DNA from: CAYJBH01 sp964370605
GTDB taxonomy: Bacteria; Bacillota; Clostridia; Oscillospirales; Ruminococcaceae
Direction: 5' to 3'
Length of the DNA stretch: 64,000 bases
Assembly: GCA_964370605.1 (NCBI GenBank)
Contig: CAYJJX010000001.1
Span: 156,524-220,523 of the forward strand
Part shown: one piece after another, positions 1 through 8,472 of the stretch
How the letters are laid out: each line of letters opens with the position of its first letter
Position numbering within the stretch: the stretch's first letter is position 1
Translations under genes and position numbers: made by a program
Notes under the pieces: generated by a model
What the model was told of the DNA's origin: nothing
The model's database searches: none
What the model saw: only the letters and a program-made list of their open reading frames with translations

Positions 1-99
1 ACTTCTTTCGGTGATGAGGTAGTACAGATAGAACTTATTGTCATGGTGATACATCCAGGTGTCCCAAGAGGCATCGAAAAGTTTAGTTCTGAATATCAT
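1..99 (-). CDS. N-terminus of a beta-propeller glycoside hydrolase (GH43/GH32-like), cut by window edge
   Basis: Only the first 33 codons are inside the window. The ATG at 99 follows AAAGGAG (107-113) at good spacing, and the frame is open to base 1. The peptide contains WDTWMYHHDNKFYLYYL, an aromatic-rich first blade typical of five-bladed propeller glycosidases (GH43, GH32, GH117 and relatives). It lies 33 bp downstream of the GH31 gene on the same strand, so it is probably in that operon and acts on the same plant or fungal glycans. The exact family cannot be set from 33 residues. Confidence 0.6.
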   Translation of the reverse strand, partial: MIFRTKLFDASWDTWMYHHDNKFYLYYLITERS

Positions 100-132
100 G
101 TGGAGCTCCTTTCAAGTCTGAATTGTTATATT

Positions 133-2103
133 CTATTTAAAAAAATCTATTGTACTGCTTCCCTCGACGGCGAAAACCGGAATGATGTCACAAGGCGTAG
201 CAACGGTGATTGTTTGCCCTCCGTCAAAGATTTCATTTGACCAGACGTATGTCCAGCGTTTGCCGGCAGGGAGCACTACCGATCTCTCGGTCATCCCCTC
301 ATACATGACAGGTGCAACCAGCAGTTCGTCGCCAAACATATACTGATCCTTAAGATCGTACATGGAAGGCTCGCTCGGGAATTCATAAAACATGGGGCGG
401 ATGACCGGATCACCTGTCTCACTCGCTTGCTTCATCAATTCTTTAATGTAGGGTTTCATTTTTTGACGCAAAAGGCTGTATTTTTTGCAGACTTCATATG
501 TTTCTTCGCCAAAGCTCCAAATCTCATTGTCGGCACCACTGCCAAATACGTTAGGATCACCATTAAACATTGGATCGACCGGCTCACGCACCGCGTGCAT
601 ACGCATAACGGGAGAAAATGCACCAAATGCTACCCAGCGTTGCAACAACTCTCGGAATGACGGATCGTCGCCGTTTGCGCCGTAAAATCCGCCGATGTCG
701 GTCGTCCACCACGGTATTCCTGCGATAGCGGTATTAAGTCCTGCGCAGAGTTGGCGGCGGAAAACTTCGAAGCTGCTGAGGATGTCGCCCGACCACAGTA
801 GCGCACCGTAGCGCTGGGCTCCACACCATGCCGATCGTGTAAGCAAAACCGGAAGTTCCTGTCCTGCGGCACGCAGTCCGTCATAGAACCCTTTTACGTG
901 CTCTACCGGATAGAAGTTAACAATGTGAGAGGCACGGCCTTTGCGGAAACGATAGATGTCATATTGGTATTGCGGACAATCACATTCCGATTGATCTAGC
1001 CAAAAATTGTGTATGCCTTTGTCATAATAGTTCTTTTTTAGTATGTCAAACACATATTTTTTTGCCTCGTCATTGAAAGCGTCATAGTAAACCGCATCGC
1101 ACATGTAGCTGATACTGGTGCGAGGTCCTCGATCCATCTGCATTAAGTAGCCTTTTTCTTCCATTTCGGCATAGCGGTGACTTTTTTTATCTACCGTCTG
1201 CCAGTAGGAAACTACCGTTTCGATACCCATTTTTGAGAGTTCTTTGCACATAGCCTCGGGATCAGGCCAGTATTTTGGATCAAGTTCCCAGTCACCCTGA
1301 AGCACAAAATGGAAAAAGTCGATGACGATGACGTCAAGCGGCAATCCTCTGCGCTTATATTCACGCGCAACATTTAAAAGCTCTTCCTGTGTGCGATAAC
1401 GGCATTTTGATTGCCAAAACCCCATTGCATAGTCCGGCATCATCGGAGTCTTTCCGACAACCTCTGCATAGCCGCGTTCTATCTCCTTTGGAGTGTCGCC
1501 GACAATGATCCAGTAGTCGATACACCTCGTTGTCGGGCAGTGCCATGTGGTGTAGTTGTTTGCGAAAAAGGCATGTCCAATTGCGGGGTTGTTGAACATG
1601 AAACCATATCCGAGCGATGAAATATAAAAAGGTATGCTTTCCTGCGAGTTGCGATGGGCAAGCTCGATATCACAGCCTTTCAGATTCAAAAATTCCTGCT
1701 GGTACTGACCCATTCCGAAGATCTTCTCGGAGGGATCAGAATCAAATCGCAGACTCAGCTCGTAGTCGCCTTTGGGCGAAGAGGTGAGTTCACGAGCCTT
1801 GATGTTCAGATAGCCGGGGCAGTGGAATTCGTCAAGCATTATTCTGCCGTCAGAATGCTTGACGGTCAGATGTCCGTTTTTTGCAACTTCGGCAATGATA
1901 TCACCGTTTTGCAAACTGGCAGACTGCTCGTCTACATTTATCACAGCCTCATGGTCTACTGAGAGCGACAATGCCCAGTCCTCTTTTGGTTCGTCATCCT
2001 GCAACCAACAGGTCACTCGTACAGCGTTCTTGCCCCATGCACGAATTCGAAGCGTCTCGGCATCGTAGGTGTAGTAAAGATCGCCCTGTTTTTCGAATAG
2101 CAT
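133..2103 (-). CDS. GH31 alpha-xylosidase / alpha-glucosidase
   Basis: This 656-aa enzyme has the GH31 layout: an N-terminal beta-sandwich (about 1-225), a TIM barrel and a C-terminal beta domain. The nucleophile is Asp370 in FWLDQSECD and the acid/base is Asp440 in LLWSGDILSS. FWQSKCRYRTQEELL marks the barrel entry and resembles the YicI/XylS alpha-xylosidase branch more than maltases. There is no signal peptide, so it should cleave imported alpha-xylosyl or alpha-glucosyl oligosaccharides in the cytoplasm. The start follows AAGAAAGGAACGGG. It sits 75 bp after the AraC regulator and 33 bp before a second glycosidase on the same strand, consistent with one operon. Family assignment is firm; xyloside versus glucoside specificity is inference. 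Confidence 0.9.
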   Translation of the reverse strand: MLFEKQGDLYYTYDAETLRIRAWGKNAVRVTCWLQDDEPKEDWALSLSVDHEAVINVDEQSASLQNGDIIAEVAKNGHLTVKHSDGRIMLDEFHCPGYLNIKARELTSSPKGDYELSLRFDSDPSEKIFGMGQYQQEFLNLKGCDIELAHRNSQESIPFYISSLGYGFMFNNPAIGHAFFANNYTTWHCPTTRCIDYWIIVGDTPKEIERGYAEVVGKTPMMPDYAMGFWQSKCRYRTQEELLNVAREYKRRGLPLDVIVIDFFHFVLQGDWELDPKYWPDPEAMCKELSKMGIETVVSYWQTVDKKSHRYAEMEEKGYLMQMDRGPRTSISYMCDAVYYDAFNDEAKKYVFDILKKNYYDKGIHNFWLDQSECDCPQYQYDIYRFRKGRASHIVNFYPVEHVKGFYDGLRAAGQELPVLLTRSAWCGAQRYGALLWSGDILSSFEVFRRQLCAGLNTAIAGIPWWTTDIGGFYGANGDDPSFRELLQRWVAFGAFSPVMRMHAVREPVDPMFNGDPNVFGSGADNEIWSFGEETYEVCKKYSLLRQKMKPYIKELMKQASETGDPVIRPMFYEFPSEPSMYDLKDQYMFGDELLVAPVMYEGMTERSVVLPAGKRWTYVWSNEIFDGGQTITVATPCDIIPVFAVEGSSTIDFFK

Positions 2104-2178
2104 GAATTCCCGTTCCTTTCTTAAATTGTTATAATTAAAGCCTGCCGATGGTATTGATCATGGCTTTTCTTGTAGCTA

Positions 2179-3048
2179 TCACTGAGACTTTGTTGCATGT
2201 TGTGCACGATATGCAGTCGGACTCACCAAAAAGTTTTTGCGAAAAAGATTGCTGAAGTAGTTATAGTCAGAAAAGCCACAGCTATGCGATATTTCATAAA
2301 TTTTCATGTCGGTGCTCTCCAGTAAAATGACAGCATGTTGCAGCCGATACTGAGTAATGAACTTTATCGGAGAGATGCCAAAATGTTTTTTGAACAGGTG
2401 ACATAGGTGCTCTCTTGATATGCCGAGATGTTCTGCCATTGATGTGACCGAGATGTTTTCTTTGTAATACTGCTTTATATATTCTACCGCAATCGGTAGA
2501 TGTCCCGAAAGATCATAACTTTTGTTGTCGGTTTTTCGGGCACTGTTTTTTGTCACGCTGTACTGATATATAATATCAAAAAAAAGTGAGATTATTTTTG
2601 AGGTTGCTCGTTCGTCGTTCATGTCAGAAAAGGCGATCAACTCGGCGTACAGCTTGCTGAGCGTTTCATGGTTTTTTGTGCTGTGGACGGGGCGTTCGGA
2701 TGAGAGGGAGTTTTTGAGCAGGGTTTGTTCCAGACCATACAGCTCAGAACTGCCGGTGAAGGCTATCCAGTAGTATTCCCAAGGGTCGGTTTCGTCTGCC
2801 TGATAAAAAACCATCTCGCCCGGAAAAACAAAAAAGCTTCCGCCTTCGCCTAGACGATACACAGTGTCCTTTGTCTTGAAAATCCCTCTTCCTTTATGCA
2901 CAAAGACAATGAGAGTATGCGAACGGACGTTTGGACCATAGGAGTGAAGCGGTTTGCATTTTTCGGTGCCGCAAAAGATGATGTCGGTTGCAGGAACGTG
3001 AACGTTCTTCAGCGTTCGAGTAGAGTTTTTGCAATACGCATTTTCCAT
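2179..3048 (-). CDS. AraC-family transcriptional regulator
   Basis: A 289-aa regulator. The N-terminal about 170 residues form a cupin-like sensor, and the C-terminal about 100 residues carry two AraC helix-turn-helix motifs (SVTSMAEHLGISREHL, then IYEISHSCGFSDYNYFSNLF). The ATG at 3048 is preferred over an upstream start at 3069 because GAAAGGAC lies just before it. It lies between the SGNH esterase and the GH31 gene on the same strand, so it probably senses a sugar and activates this glycosidase cluster. The effector is unknown. Confidence 0.9.
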   Translation of the reverse strand: MENAYCKNSTRTLKNVHVPATDIIFCGTEKCKPLHSYGPNVRSHTLIVFVHKGRGIFKTKDTVYRLGEGGSFFVFPGEMVFYQADETDPWEYYWIAFTGSSELYGLEQTLLKNSLSSERPVHSTKNHETLSKLYAELIAFSDMNDERATSKIISLFFDIIYQYSVTKNSARKTDNKSYDLSGHLPIAVEYIKQYYKENISVTSMAEHLGISREHLCHLFKKHFGISPIKFITQYRLQHAVILLESTDMKIYEISHSCGFSDYNYFSNLFRKNFLVSPTAYRAQHATKSQ

Positions 3049-3230
3049 TATTGTCCTTTCTCTGCACACGTTGCCTTTGACGGGGATCTCACAAAATTAC
3101 ATGATTTGTATGACATGATACAATATCATTTCGACAGATAATAATATATAATGATTTCGTATTTATGGGATTTGATAATAATTTGACAGCCTTCAAGGGA
3201 ATGCCTCAAAGACTGCCCTGCGTTACTGGA

Positions 3231-3869
3231 CTAGATTACACCGAGTGCACGAAGGTATTCATATGCGATTACGCCATGTCCTTGTTGGGTCGGATGGATA
3301 CTGTCCTCTGCCAAATCAAATGGGGTGAAGTCGGTAGTGGTATAGCGGCAAAACAGTCCTCCGAGCGGCAGATAGATGTCGGCATGTTCTCGAGCCAGCT
3401 TGCGTACAATCTCAACTTTTGGAAGCAGATCCTCTTTCATAATTTGCTTGTCCTGATTGGTGTCGATTATATACGGTTCAATCAGCATGATTTTGATATC
3501 AGGAAAGTCGGATTTCAGTTTTTTGAGTAAGCTGGTGTAGTTTTTTTCAAACTCTTCTTCTGAGGTAGGCTCATTCATGTCGTATCTGCGCCAGGTATCG
3601 TTCACTCCGATCATGATGGAAATGAAGTCAGGTTTTATGTCCTTGAAGTCGGCATCATATCTTGCGAGAAGATCGATTACCCTGTTGCCTGAAATGCCGC
3701 GGTTTACAAAATTCACGCCGTTATTCGGGAAAAGTGTGTTATAGAGGTTTGTCACCTTTTTTGGGTAGCCACATCCGAGATCTTCGGCATTGTCGCGGTC
3801 TCGCTGACAGTCGGTGATGCTGTCGCCTTGAAAAAGCACGGTGGTTCCCGGTGCAAAGATGTTTTTCAT
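3231..3869 (-). CDS. SGNH/GDSL-family hydrolase, probable carbohydrate esterase
   Basis: A 212-aa cytoplasmic single-domain hydrolase with all four SGNH blocks: GDSIT with nucleophile Ser17, a block II glycine in RGISGNRV, GVNDTW (block III) and DSIHP with Asp189/His192 completing the triad. Such proteins beside glycosidases usually remove acetyl groups from xylan- or mannan-derived oligosaccharides. It is the first gene of the leftward cluster, with AAAGGG before the ATG and its own promoter (3940-3968). The substrate is inferred from context only. Confidence 0.85.
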   Translation of the reverse strand: MKNIFAPGTTVLFQGDSITDCQRDRDNAEDLGCGYPKKVTNLYNTLFPNNGVNFVNRGISGNRVIDLLARYDADFKDIKPDFISIMIGVNDTWRRYDMNEPTSEEEFEKNYTSLLKKLKSDFPDIKIMLIEPYIIDTNQDKQIMKEDLLPKVEIVRKLAREHADIYLPLGGLFCRYTTTDFTPFDLAEDSIHPTQQGHGVIAYEYLRALGVI

Positions 3870-3939
3870 GATACGATCCCTTTCTGTTACGATGTTCTAT
3901 TATTCGTTGTTATGTTTGGCTTTGCTGCCTTTGACTCAT

Positions 3940-3968
3940 ATTATACTACGCAAAAGTTATAAAGTAAA
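3940..3968 (-). promoter_or_regulatory. Sigma-A promoter for the esterase/AraC/GH31 cluster
   Basis: Reading leftward, TTTACT (3968-3963) is separated by exactly 17 bp from TATAAT (3945-3940), about 70 bp before the esterase ATG. It diverges from the UroD-family promoter at 4068-4096. Confidence 0.6.
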
Positions 3969-4067
3969 TCATAAATATATGACATATAGAATTTACTTGC
4001 AAAATGAAAGAAATATCAGAGAGATGGGTAAAATTAAACGGAGTTTGCGAAAAACACTTTTTTATTA

Positions 4068-4096
4068 TTGTGAATTATTTTCACCGATGATATAAT
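4068..4096 (+). promoter_or_regulatory. Promoter with an internal palindrome upstream of the UroD-family gene
   Basis: TTGTGA (4068-4073), a 17-bp spacer and TATAAT (4091-4096). The spacer contains the inverted repeat GTGAA-TTATT-TTCAC (4070-4084), which overlaps the -35 box and would block polymerase if bound, so it is a candidate operator. Confidence 0.6.
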
Positions 4097-4132
4097 ATTT
4101 ACAGACTTTATTTTATGAAAGGTAAGAATAAC

Positions 4133-5191
4133 ATGGGAAATCAAATGACCTCTGCAGAGAGAATAATGGCATCGATAAATCATCAGCCAACCGACCGAGT
4201 GGCAACCGACTACTGGGGTGTTCCGGAAATCAACGAAAAGTTAATGCGTCATTTTTCGGTGGACAATATGCTGGATCTTGCAAAGGCGCTTGATATTGAC
4301 TATATTGTCGAGGTGACCCCTGAACTGATACCGCCAAGAAAACATATGTGGGATCTAGAGTTTAAACGAATACCGATCATGGGCGGAACAGGGTATTATG
4401 AAGAGCCGATAGTTCATCCGCTGGGCGACCTTGAGACCATTGAAGAGATTGACGAGAAGTATGAGTGGCCGACCACCGATATGTATGACTACAGTGTGAT
4501 AAAAGCGCAGGTTGAGCGTGCCGAAAAATATGGTTTCGCCATCGCGGGTGGATATATCTCACTCACCTATTTTTATGAAATGATTCGCGGCACCGAACAA
4601 ATGTTTGTGGATCTTCTGGCTGAACCGGACATTGCACGTCACGTGTTTAAAAGACTTAACGATTTTGCAGGTGCGCATGTCGAGCGAATACTTGAGGCGG
4701 CGGGCGGCAAGATTCAAATATCGCAGGTTACCGACGATCTCGGTTCTCAGACAGGTCTTTTGATGAGTCTGGAGATGGTAGAGGAGTTTCTTGGCGAGTA
4801 TTATGTCCAGAACATCAAACGCCTGAAATCGGCAGGAGTAAAGGTGTTTCATCACGATGACGGAGCTATTATGTCGGCGATACCGTGGTTGGTTGATAAA
4901 GGAATTGAGATTCTGAACCCGATTCAGTGGCATTTGCCGGGTTGGGATCTTGCAAAATTGAAGAGTGATTACGGCAAGAAGCTTTGCTTCCACAGCGCTA
5001 TCGATAATCAAGATGTCCTGCCTTTTGGAACTGTCGAAGATGTTCGTGCAGAGGTGCGAACCTGCATTGATCACCTTTACAGCGATCGAACGGGATTCAT
5101 CCTTGGTCCTTGCCATAATCTGCAGGTCATGACCCCGATCGAAAATGTTATCGCGATGTATGATGAAGCGAGAAAGTACAGTAGCCTTTAA
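4133..5191 (+). CDS. Uroporphyrinogen decarboxylase-family (MtaA-like) protein
   Basis: 352 aa, full length for the COG0407 URO-D fold, which covers heme decarboxylases and corrinoid/thiol methyltransferases. The N-terminus has TSAERIMASINHQPTDRV, the typical opening of this family. The zinc-type HxCGN motif of MtaA enzymes is replaced by HHDDG, so methyltransferase chemistry is doubtful. The start at 4133 uses GAAAGG; an in-frame ATG at 4115 is less well placed. It is monocistronic, with its own promoter and a strong terminator, and is one of three family members in the window. No corrinoid protein or heme gene is nearby, so the substrate is unknown. Confidence 0.8.
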   Translation: MGNQMTSAERIMASINHQPTDRVATDYWGVPEINEKLMRHFSVDNMLDLAKALDIDYIVEVTPELIPPRKHMWDLEFKRIPIMGGTGYYEEPIVHPLGDLETIEEIDEKYEWPTTDMYDYSVIKAQVERAEKYGFAIAGGYISLTYFYEMIRGTEQMFVDLLAEPDIARHVFKRLNDFAGAHVERILEAAGGKIQISQVTDDLGSQTGLLMSLEMVEEFLGEYYVQNIKRLKSAGVKVFHHDDGAIMSAIPWLVDKGIEILNPIQWHLPGWDLAKLKSDYGKKLCFHSAIDNQDVLPFGTVEDVRAEVRTCIDHLYSDRTGFILGPCHNLQVMTPIENVIAMYDEARKYSSL

Positions 5192-5224
5192 ATAGACAAG
5201 GCGAATCTTTATAAAAGCAAAAAT

Positions 5225-5261
5225 GCAGTAGCACGACCGGGTGTCGAGCTACTGCTTTTTT
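5225..5261 (+). terminator. Rho-independent terminator of the UroD-family gene
   Basis: The arms GCAGTAGC and GCTACTGC, with an inner CGAC/GTCG pairing, are followed directly by a run of Ts. Between it and the next gene the 5192-5532 gap otherwise holds only the chemoreceptor promoter. Confidence 0.9.
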
Positions 5262-5353
5262 GTGTTGATGCTTAGGGCACGATATGCTATTGATCGTATT
5301 ATGAATTCAAGGCGAAGAAATAAATATATAGTCACGGGCTGTCTTTATATTTG

Positions 5354-5382
5354 TTGACTTGCGATTTGCAATATGGTAAAAT
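5354..5382 (+). promoter_or_regulatory. Sigma-A promoter of the chemoreceptor gene
   Basis: TTGACT (5354-5359), a 17-bp spacer, then TAAAAT (5377-5382), about 150 bp before the ATG. The long leader shows no obvious structure. Confidence 0.6.
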
Positions 5383-5532
5383 AAAGATAATAAAACGGTG
5401 AAAAAAAGAGAAGAATAGCGGAATTCGGAATGACACGTTTTAGTTATTGGTCGACGCTACAAAAATCGATAGTAACTAGGTTTGAAAATCAATGTTGTTG
5501 TTCTGACTGCGGAAAGGAATGGAGTATTTATT

Positions 5533-6882
5533 ATGGACGGAAAAAAGACAGTAATTAGCGTGAAAAAACTTTTGACAATCAACCAACTCGTGTTATTGGT
5601 GGGAGCCTCATTATACGCCACACTTTATATCACTACCGGTTCACCGGTACTGGGAGTTTTGATCTTGTTATCTACTTTACTGGTAACAGGTTCGACACAG
5701 TTTTTCAAGAAAAAAGACAGGGTGAATATCTGCATCAACATAATGTCATATTCGCAGTTTGGTTTGATTCTTGCCTTTGGCCTTGTCAGCAACAACCTGC
5801 TCGCTACACTTCCTCTCGTTACCGCAGCACTTGCCATGGGCGGGCTTTATTACAATTATAAACTCGTACGAAATCAATGGGTTTTTGCCGCCGCTGTTTT
5901 TTTGGTGACCATAGTATTTTTCCCGAGTATATATGGTGCGTCGACTATCGACAATGCAATAAGAGGCCTTCTTGGTACCAATTTTTGTATATTGCTTATC
6001 TACTTTTTGGTGAAGTGGGGAAGTTCATTTATGTCGCAATCGGCAGAAAAAGAAATACAGTCAGAGAATCTTTTGAAGCAGGTCGAAGAGAAAATGCTCG
6101 AGAGTCGTAACAGTGCGAAGATTCAACAACAGATCTTTGACGAGGTGAGAATGCGCAGCAATAACCTCGAAGATACCGCAAAGCGTATGCTGGAAATTGC
6201 AAATACCATCAGCCAGAGTTCTGCAAGCCAAAATAATATTGTTGAAGAGGTGTTACAGCATAGTAATGCTATGAAGCAGGAAGTTCAATCGACACAGAAT
6301 AAGACGGTTGATTCTCGTGATATGGCGATGCAGAGTGTGGAGAAGCTCGAACAAAGCAACGAGAGAATGAACGACATCTTAGAGGCTATCAACAAGATTG
6401 AGACTTCTTCGGAAAAGATTGGCGGAATTATCAAAACGATCGAAAATATTGCTTTCCAGACAAATATTTTGGCTTTGAACGCATCGGTCGAAGCGGCACG
6501 TGCCGGGGCGGCAGGTAGCGGTTTCGCGGTTGTAGCGCAGGAGGTCAGAACGCTTGCCAGCCACAGTTCGCAAGCGGCAAGTGACAGTGCGGCCCTCGTG
6601 AATGAGACCATCGCTAATGTCGAGGTAGGCGTTGACCTTGTGAAAGGTGCGGTAAATGATATGGCTGAGGTGATCGAGAGTTCGAAATATTCGGCCGACA
6701 TTGCTAGTGAAATCAGTGAAATCATGAACGTGCAGGTTAATAGTATCAACAGTATCTTAGATCAGATAGAAAACATCGGGCATACTGTTGCGGAAACGGC
6801 AACCACTGCAGTGCAGAGCACATCAATAGCAAATGAGATTACCGAGGAATTGTACTCGATAAATAAGGCGATAAAGGCATAA
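5533..6882 (+). CDS. Methyl-accepting chemotaxis protein with a multi-TM membrane domain
   Basis: 449 aa. The first about 170 residues form roughly six hydrophobic segments with only short loops and no extracytoplasmic sensor domain. A cytoplasmic coiled coil follows, with the conserved signalling tip near residues 306-335 (IAFQTNILALNASVEAARAG). No HAMP domain is evident. The ATG at 5533 follows GGAAAGGAATGGAG; an upstream start at 5482 lacks such a site. The receptor should signal to CheA/CheW and may sense the membrane state or a small hydrophobic or energy cue. It is monocistronic. Confidence 0.9.
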   Translation: MDGKKTVISVKKLLTINQLVLLVGASLYATLYITTGSPVLGVLILLSTLLVTGSTQFFKKKDRVNICINIMSYSQFGLILAFGLVSNNLLATLPLVTAALAMGGLYYNYKLVRNQWVFAAAVFLVTIVFFPSIYGASTIDNAIRGLLGTNFCILLIYFLVKWGSSFMSQSAEKEIQSENLLKQVEEKMLESRNSAKIQQQIFDEVRMRSNNLEDTAKRMLEIANTISQSSASQNNIVEEVLQHSNAMKQEVQSTQNKTVDSRDMAMQSVEKLEQSNERMNDILEAINKIETSSEKIGGIIKTIENIAFQTNILALNASVEAARAGAAGSGFAVVAQEVRTLASHSSQAASDSAALVNETIANVEVGVDLVKGAVNDMAEVIESSKYSADIASEISEIMNVQVNSINSILDQIENIGHTVAETATTAVQSTSIANEITEELYSINKAIKA

Positions 6883-6926
6883 ATTTGTTTTCATAGACGA
6901 CGCGCAGCGCTAATATGACTATCAAA

Positions 6927-6964
6927 AATCGACAGGGTAGAGAATCTCTTTGCCCTGTCGATTT
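6927..6964. terminator. Hairpin terminator after the chemoreceptor gene
   Basis: AAATCGACAGGG pairs with CCCTGTCGATTT. The U-tract is imperfect on the + side, but the stem is strong and placed about 45 bp after the stop codon. Confidence 0.65.
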
Positions 6965-7082
6965 ATATTGTTTTGATAGCTGTTGCAAGAAGGTCGTCAC
7001 GGTATGTTTTTGAGCATGTGATACCGGTGTAGTTTTTGTTACAGGCTATTGCATCCAGTCCTTATCTGTTTGTACAACTTTT

Positions 7083-7350
7083 CTATGCGAGTGCCCAGTT
7101 CATGCTTGCGTTTTGTAACGATATCATGTGAACGTAATCAGCAGAGTTTTTAATCAATTCGCCGTGTGTGCCTTCGGCAGAAATTTTGCCATCTTTTCAA
7201 CATTACTATCTTATTAGCGCCGGCAATGGTCCTCATACGATGGGTTATGCTGTCCCGTGTCAGTCTTGATATCGCTTGTTGTACAGCGCTCTCGCTTTTG
7301 ATATCAAGCGAAGAGGTCGCATCGTCGAGAAGAACTAAAGGAGTATTTTT
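7083..7350 (-). pseudogene. Frameshifted C-terminal remnant of an ABC-exporter ATPase
   Basis: Reading leftward from about 7350, KNTPLVLLDDATSSLD (Walker B plus D-loop of an MsbA/BmrA-type exporter) is followed by SAVQQAISRL and HRMRTIAGANKIVML (switch His and the usual helix). After VML the frame shifts by one, and the sequence continues as DGKISAEGTHGELIKNSADY, ending at TAG 7083-7085. The Walker A, signature motif and whole membrane domain are missing. The remnant begins about 14 bp past the azlD stop, so a deletion probably fused the regions. It explains most of the otherwise empty 6965-7363 interval. Confidence 0.85.
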
Positions 7351-7363
7351 TTGTGAAAATGAT

Positions 7364-7687
7364 TCACATAAAATTTTGCACCAATACCATATAGAAAATA
7401 GTGCCTCCGCCGATGCTGAGTAAGGTATTCTTTTTCCATTTGTGAAGCAGTACAATCAGTAGGATGGACACCAGCTCGAGTGCACCGTGGAACTCGGTGA
7501 AGATAGCATCTTTCAGGCAGTAGACGACCAATAATCCAATTACGGCAAAGGGGAGTACGGTGCCAAGATATTTAATAAATTTTGGTGGCTCTTTTGTCGA
7601 GGGGAAAACGATAAAGGGCAGAAACCTTGTCAACATGGTGCCGAGCATTACCACCAATATTATTATTATGTTTTGTGTCAACGTCAT
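7364..7687 (-). CDS. azlD: AzlD branched-chain amino-acid export subunit
   Basis: 107 aa with three to four hydrophobic helices, including MLGTMLTRFLPFIVF near the N-terminus and the ALELVSILLIVLLHKWKKNTLLS tail typical of AzlD. With AzlC it forms an exporter for branched-chain amino acids and analogues such as 4-azaleucine. The start overlaps the azlC stop (TAATG), indicating translational coupling. It is followed immediately by the ABC remnant. Confidence 0.9.
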   Translation of the reverse strand: MTLTQNIIIILVVMLGTMLTRFLPFIVFPSTKEPPKFIKYLGTVLPFAVIGLLVVYCLKDAIFTEFHGALELVSILLIVLLHKWKKNTLLSIGGGTIFYMVLVQNFM

Positions 7688-8382
7688 TATTTCGCCCCCT
7701 CTTTATTGCGATTTATGTACCCGGTGACGGTGAAGCAGAGTACAATGCCGATCATGGCGGGAATCAAGAAGTTGTCCGCGCCGAAGATAATACAGCAGAA
7801 TAGAGAACAGGCAACACCGATAATTGCCGGTGTGTGATTTTTGTTTTCCTCCCACTGGTTGATGAACATCACTACAAAAAGTGCGGTCATGACAAATTCG
7901 ATGCCTTTGGTATTAATGTCTATAAGATATCCCATGAGTCCGCCGATTGTAGCACCCGCTACCCAGTAGATATGATTGAGCAACGTGACGAAAAACATGA
8001 ACCATCCTTTATCAACATCTTTTGGAGGTGTGACCGCACAGTTGATAGAAAACGATTCGTCACACATGCCGAAAATAAGGTACAGCTTTTTAATGCCGAC
8101 ATTTTTGTACTTTTCAAGCATTGAGATACCATAGAAAATGTGACGGGCATTGACCATGACAGTAAGTGTGAATGCCTGTACAGGATCAAAAGCTCCGGTC
8201 AGAAGATTCGCTGCGATGAATTCCATCGAACCTGCAAAGATTACCATACTCATAATAAATGGATACCACGCAGAAAAACCGAGACTGTCCATCAAAAGTC
8301 CATATGATATACCGATGAACATAAACCCAATACAAATGGGTAGTGTTAATGGGAGTGCCGCCTTGAATGCTTTAAGTTTCAT
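7687..8382 (-). CDS. azlC: AzlC-family branched-chain amino-acid exporter, large subunit
   Basis: 231 aa with about seven membrane segments. The signature ALPLTLPICIGFMFIGISYG at the N-terminus and FAGSMEFIAANLL are characteristic of AzlC (LIV-E family). It is coupled to azlD and lies downstream of the liv importer operon on the same strand, separated from it by a terminator hairpin. It therefore probably acts as an overflow valve for the substrates that system imports. AAGGAAC precedes the start. Confidence 0.92.
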   Translation of the reverse strand: MKLKAFKAALPLTLPICIGFMFIGISYGLLMDSLGFSAWYPFIMSMVIFAGSMEFIAANLLTGAFDPVQAFTLTVMVNARHIFYGISMLEKYKNVGIKKLYLIFGMCDESFSINCAVTPPKDVDKGWFMFFVTLLNHIYWVAGATIGGLMGYLIDINTKGIEFVMTALFVVMFINQWEENKNHTPAIIGVACSLFCCIIFGADNFLIPAMIGIVLCFTVTGYINRNKEGAK

Positions 8383-8423
8383 AATAGTGACTGTTCCTTG
8401 AAGATATGTGTTTGCTTAAAATA

Positions 8424-8453
8424 AAATCCTCAGAGACTAACCACTGAGGATTT
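8424..8453 (-). terminator. Terminator between livF and azlC
   Basis: AAATCCTCAG pairs with CTGAGGATTT around an unpaired centre. Read leftward it is followed by TTATTTTAAG. It closes the liv operon, possibly with readthrough into azlCD. Confidence 0.8.
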
Positions 8454-8472
8454 CTTTTGTAGTAAAATTGAT

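Noticed and set aside
43..240. 65-codon plus-strand frame at the left edge
   Set aside because: It is antisense to the two glycosidase genes; the minus strand has the ribosome site and recognisable glycosidase sequence.
4559..5116. 185-codon minus-strand frame opposite the first UroD-family gene
   Set aside because: It lies entirely within a recognised gene, and has no start signal or family features.
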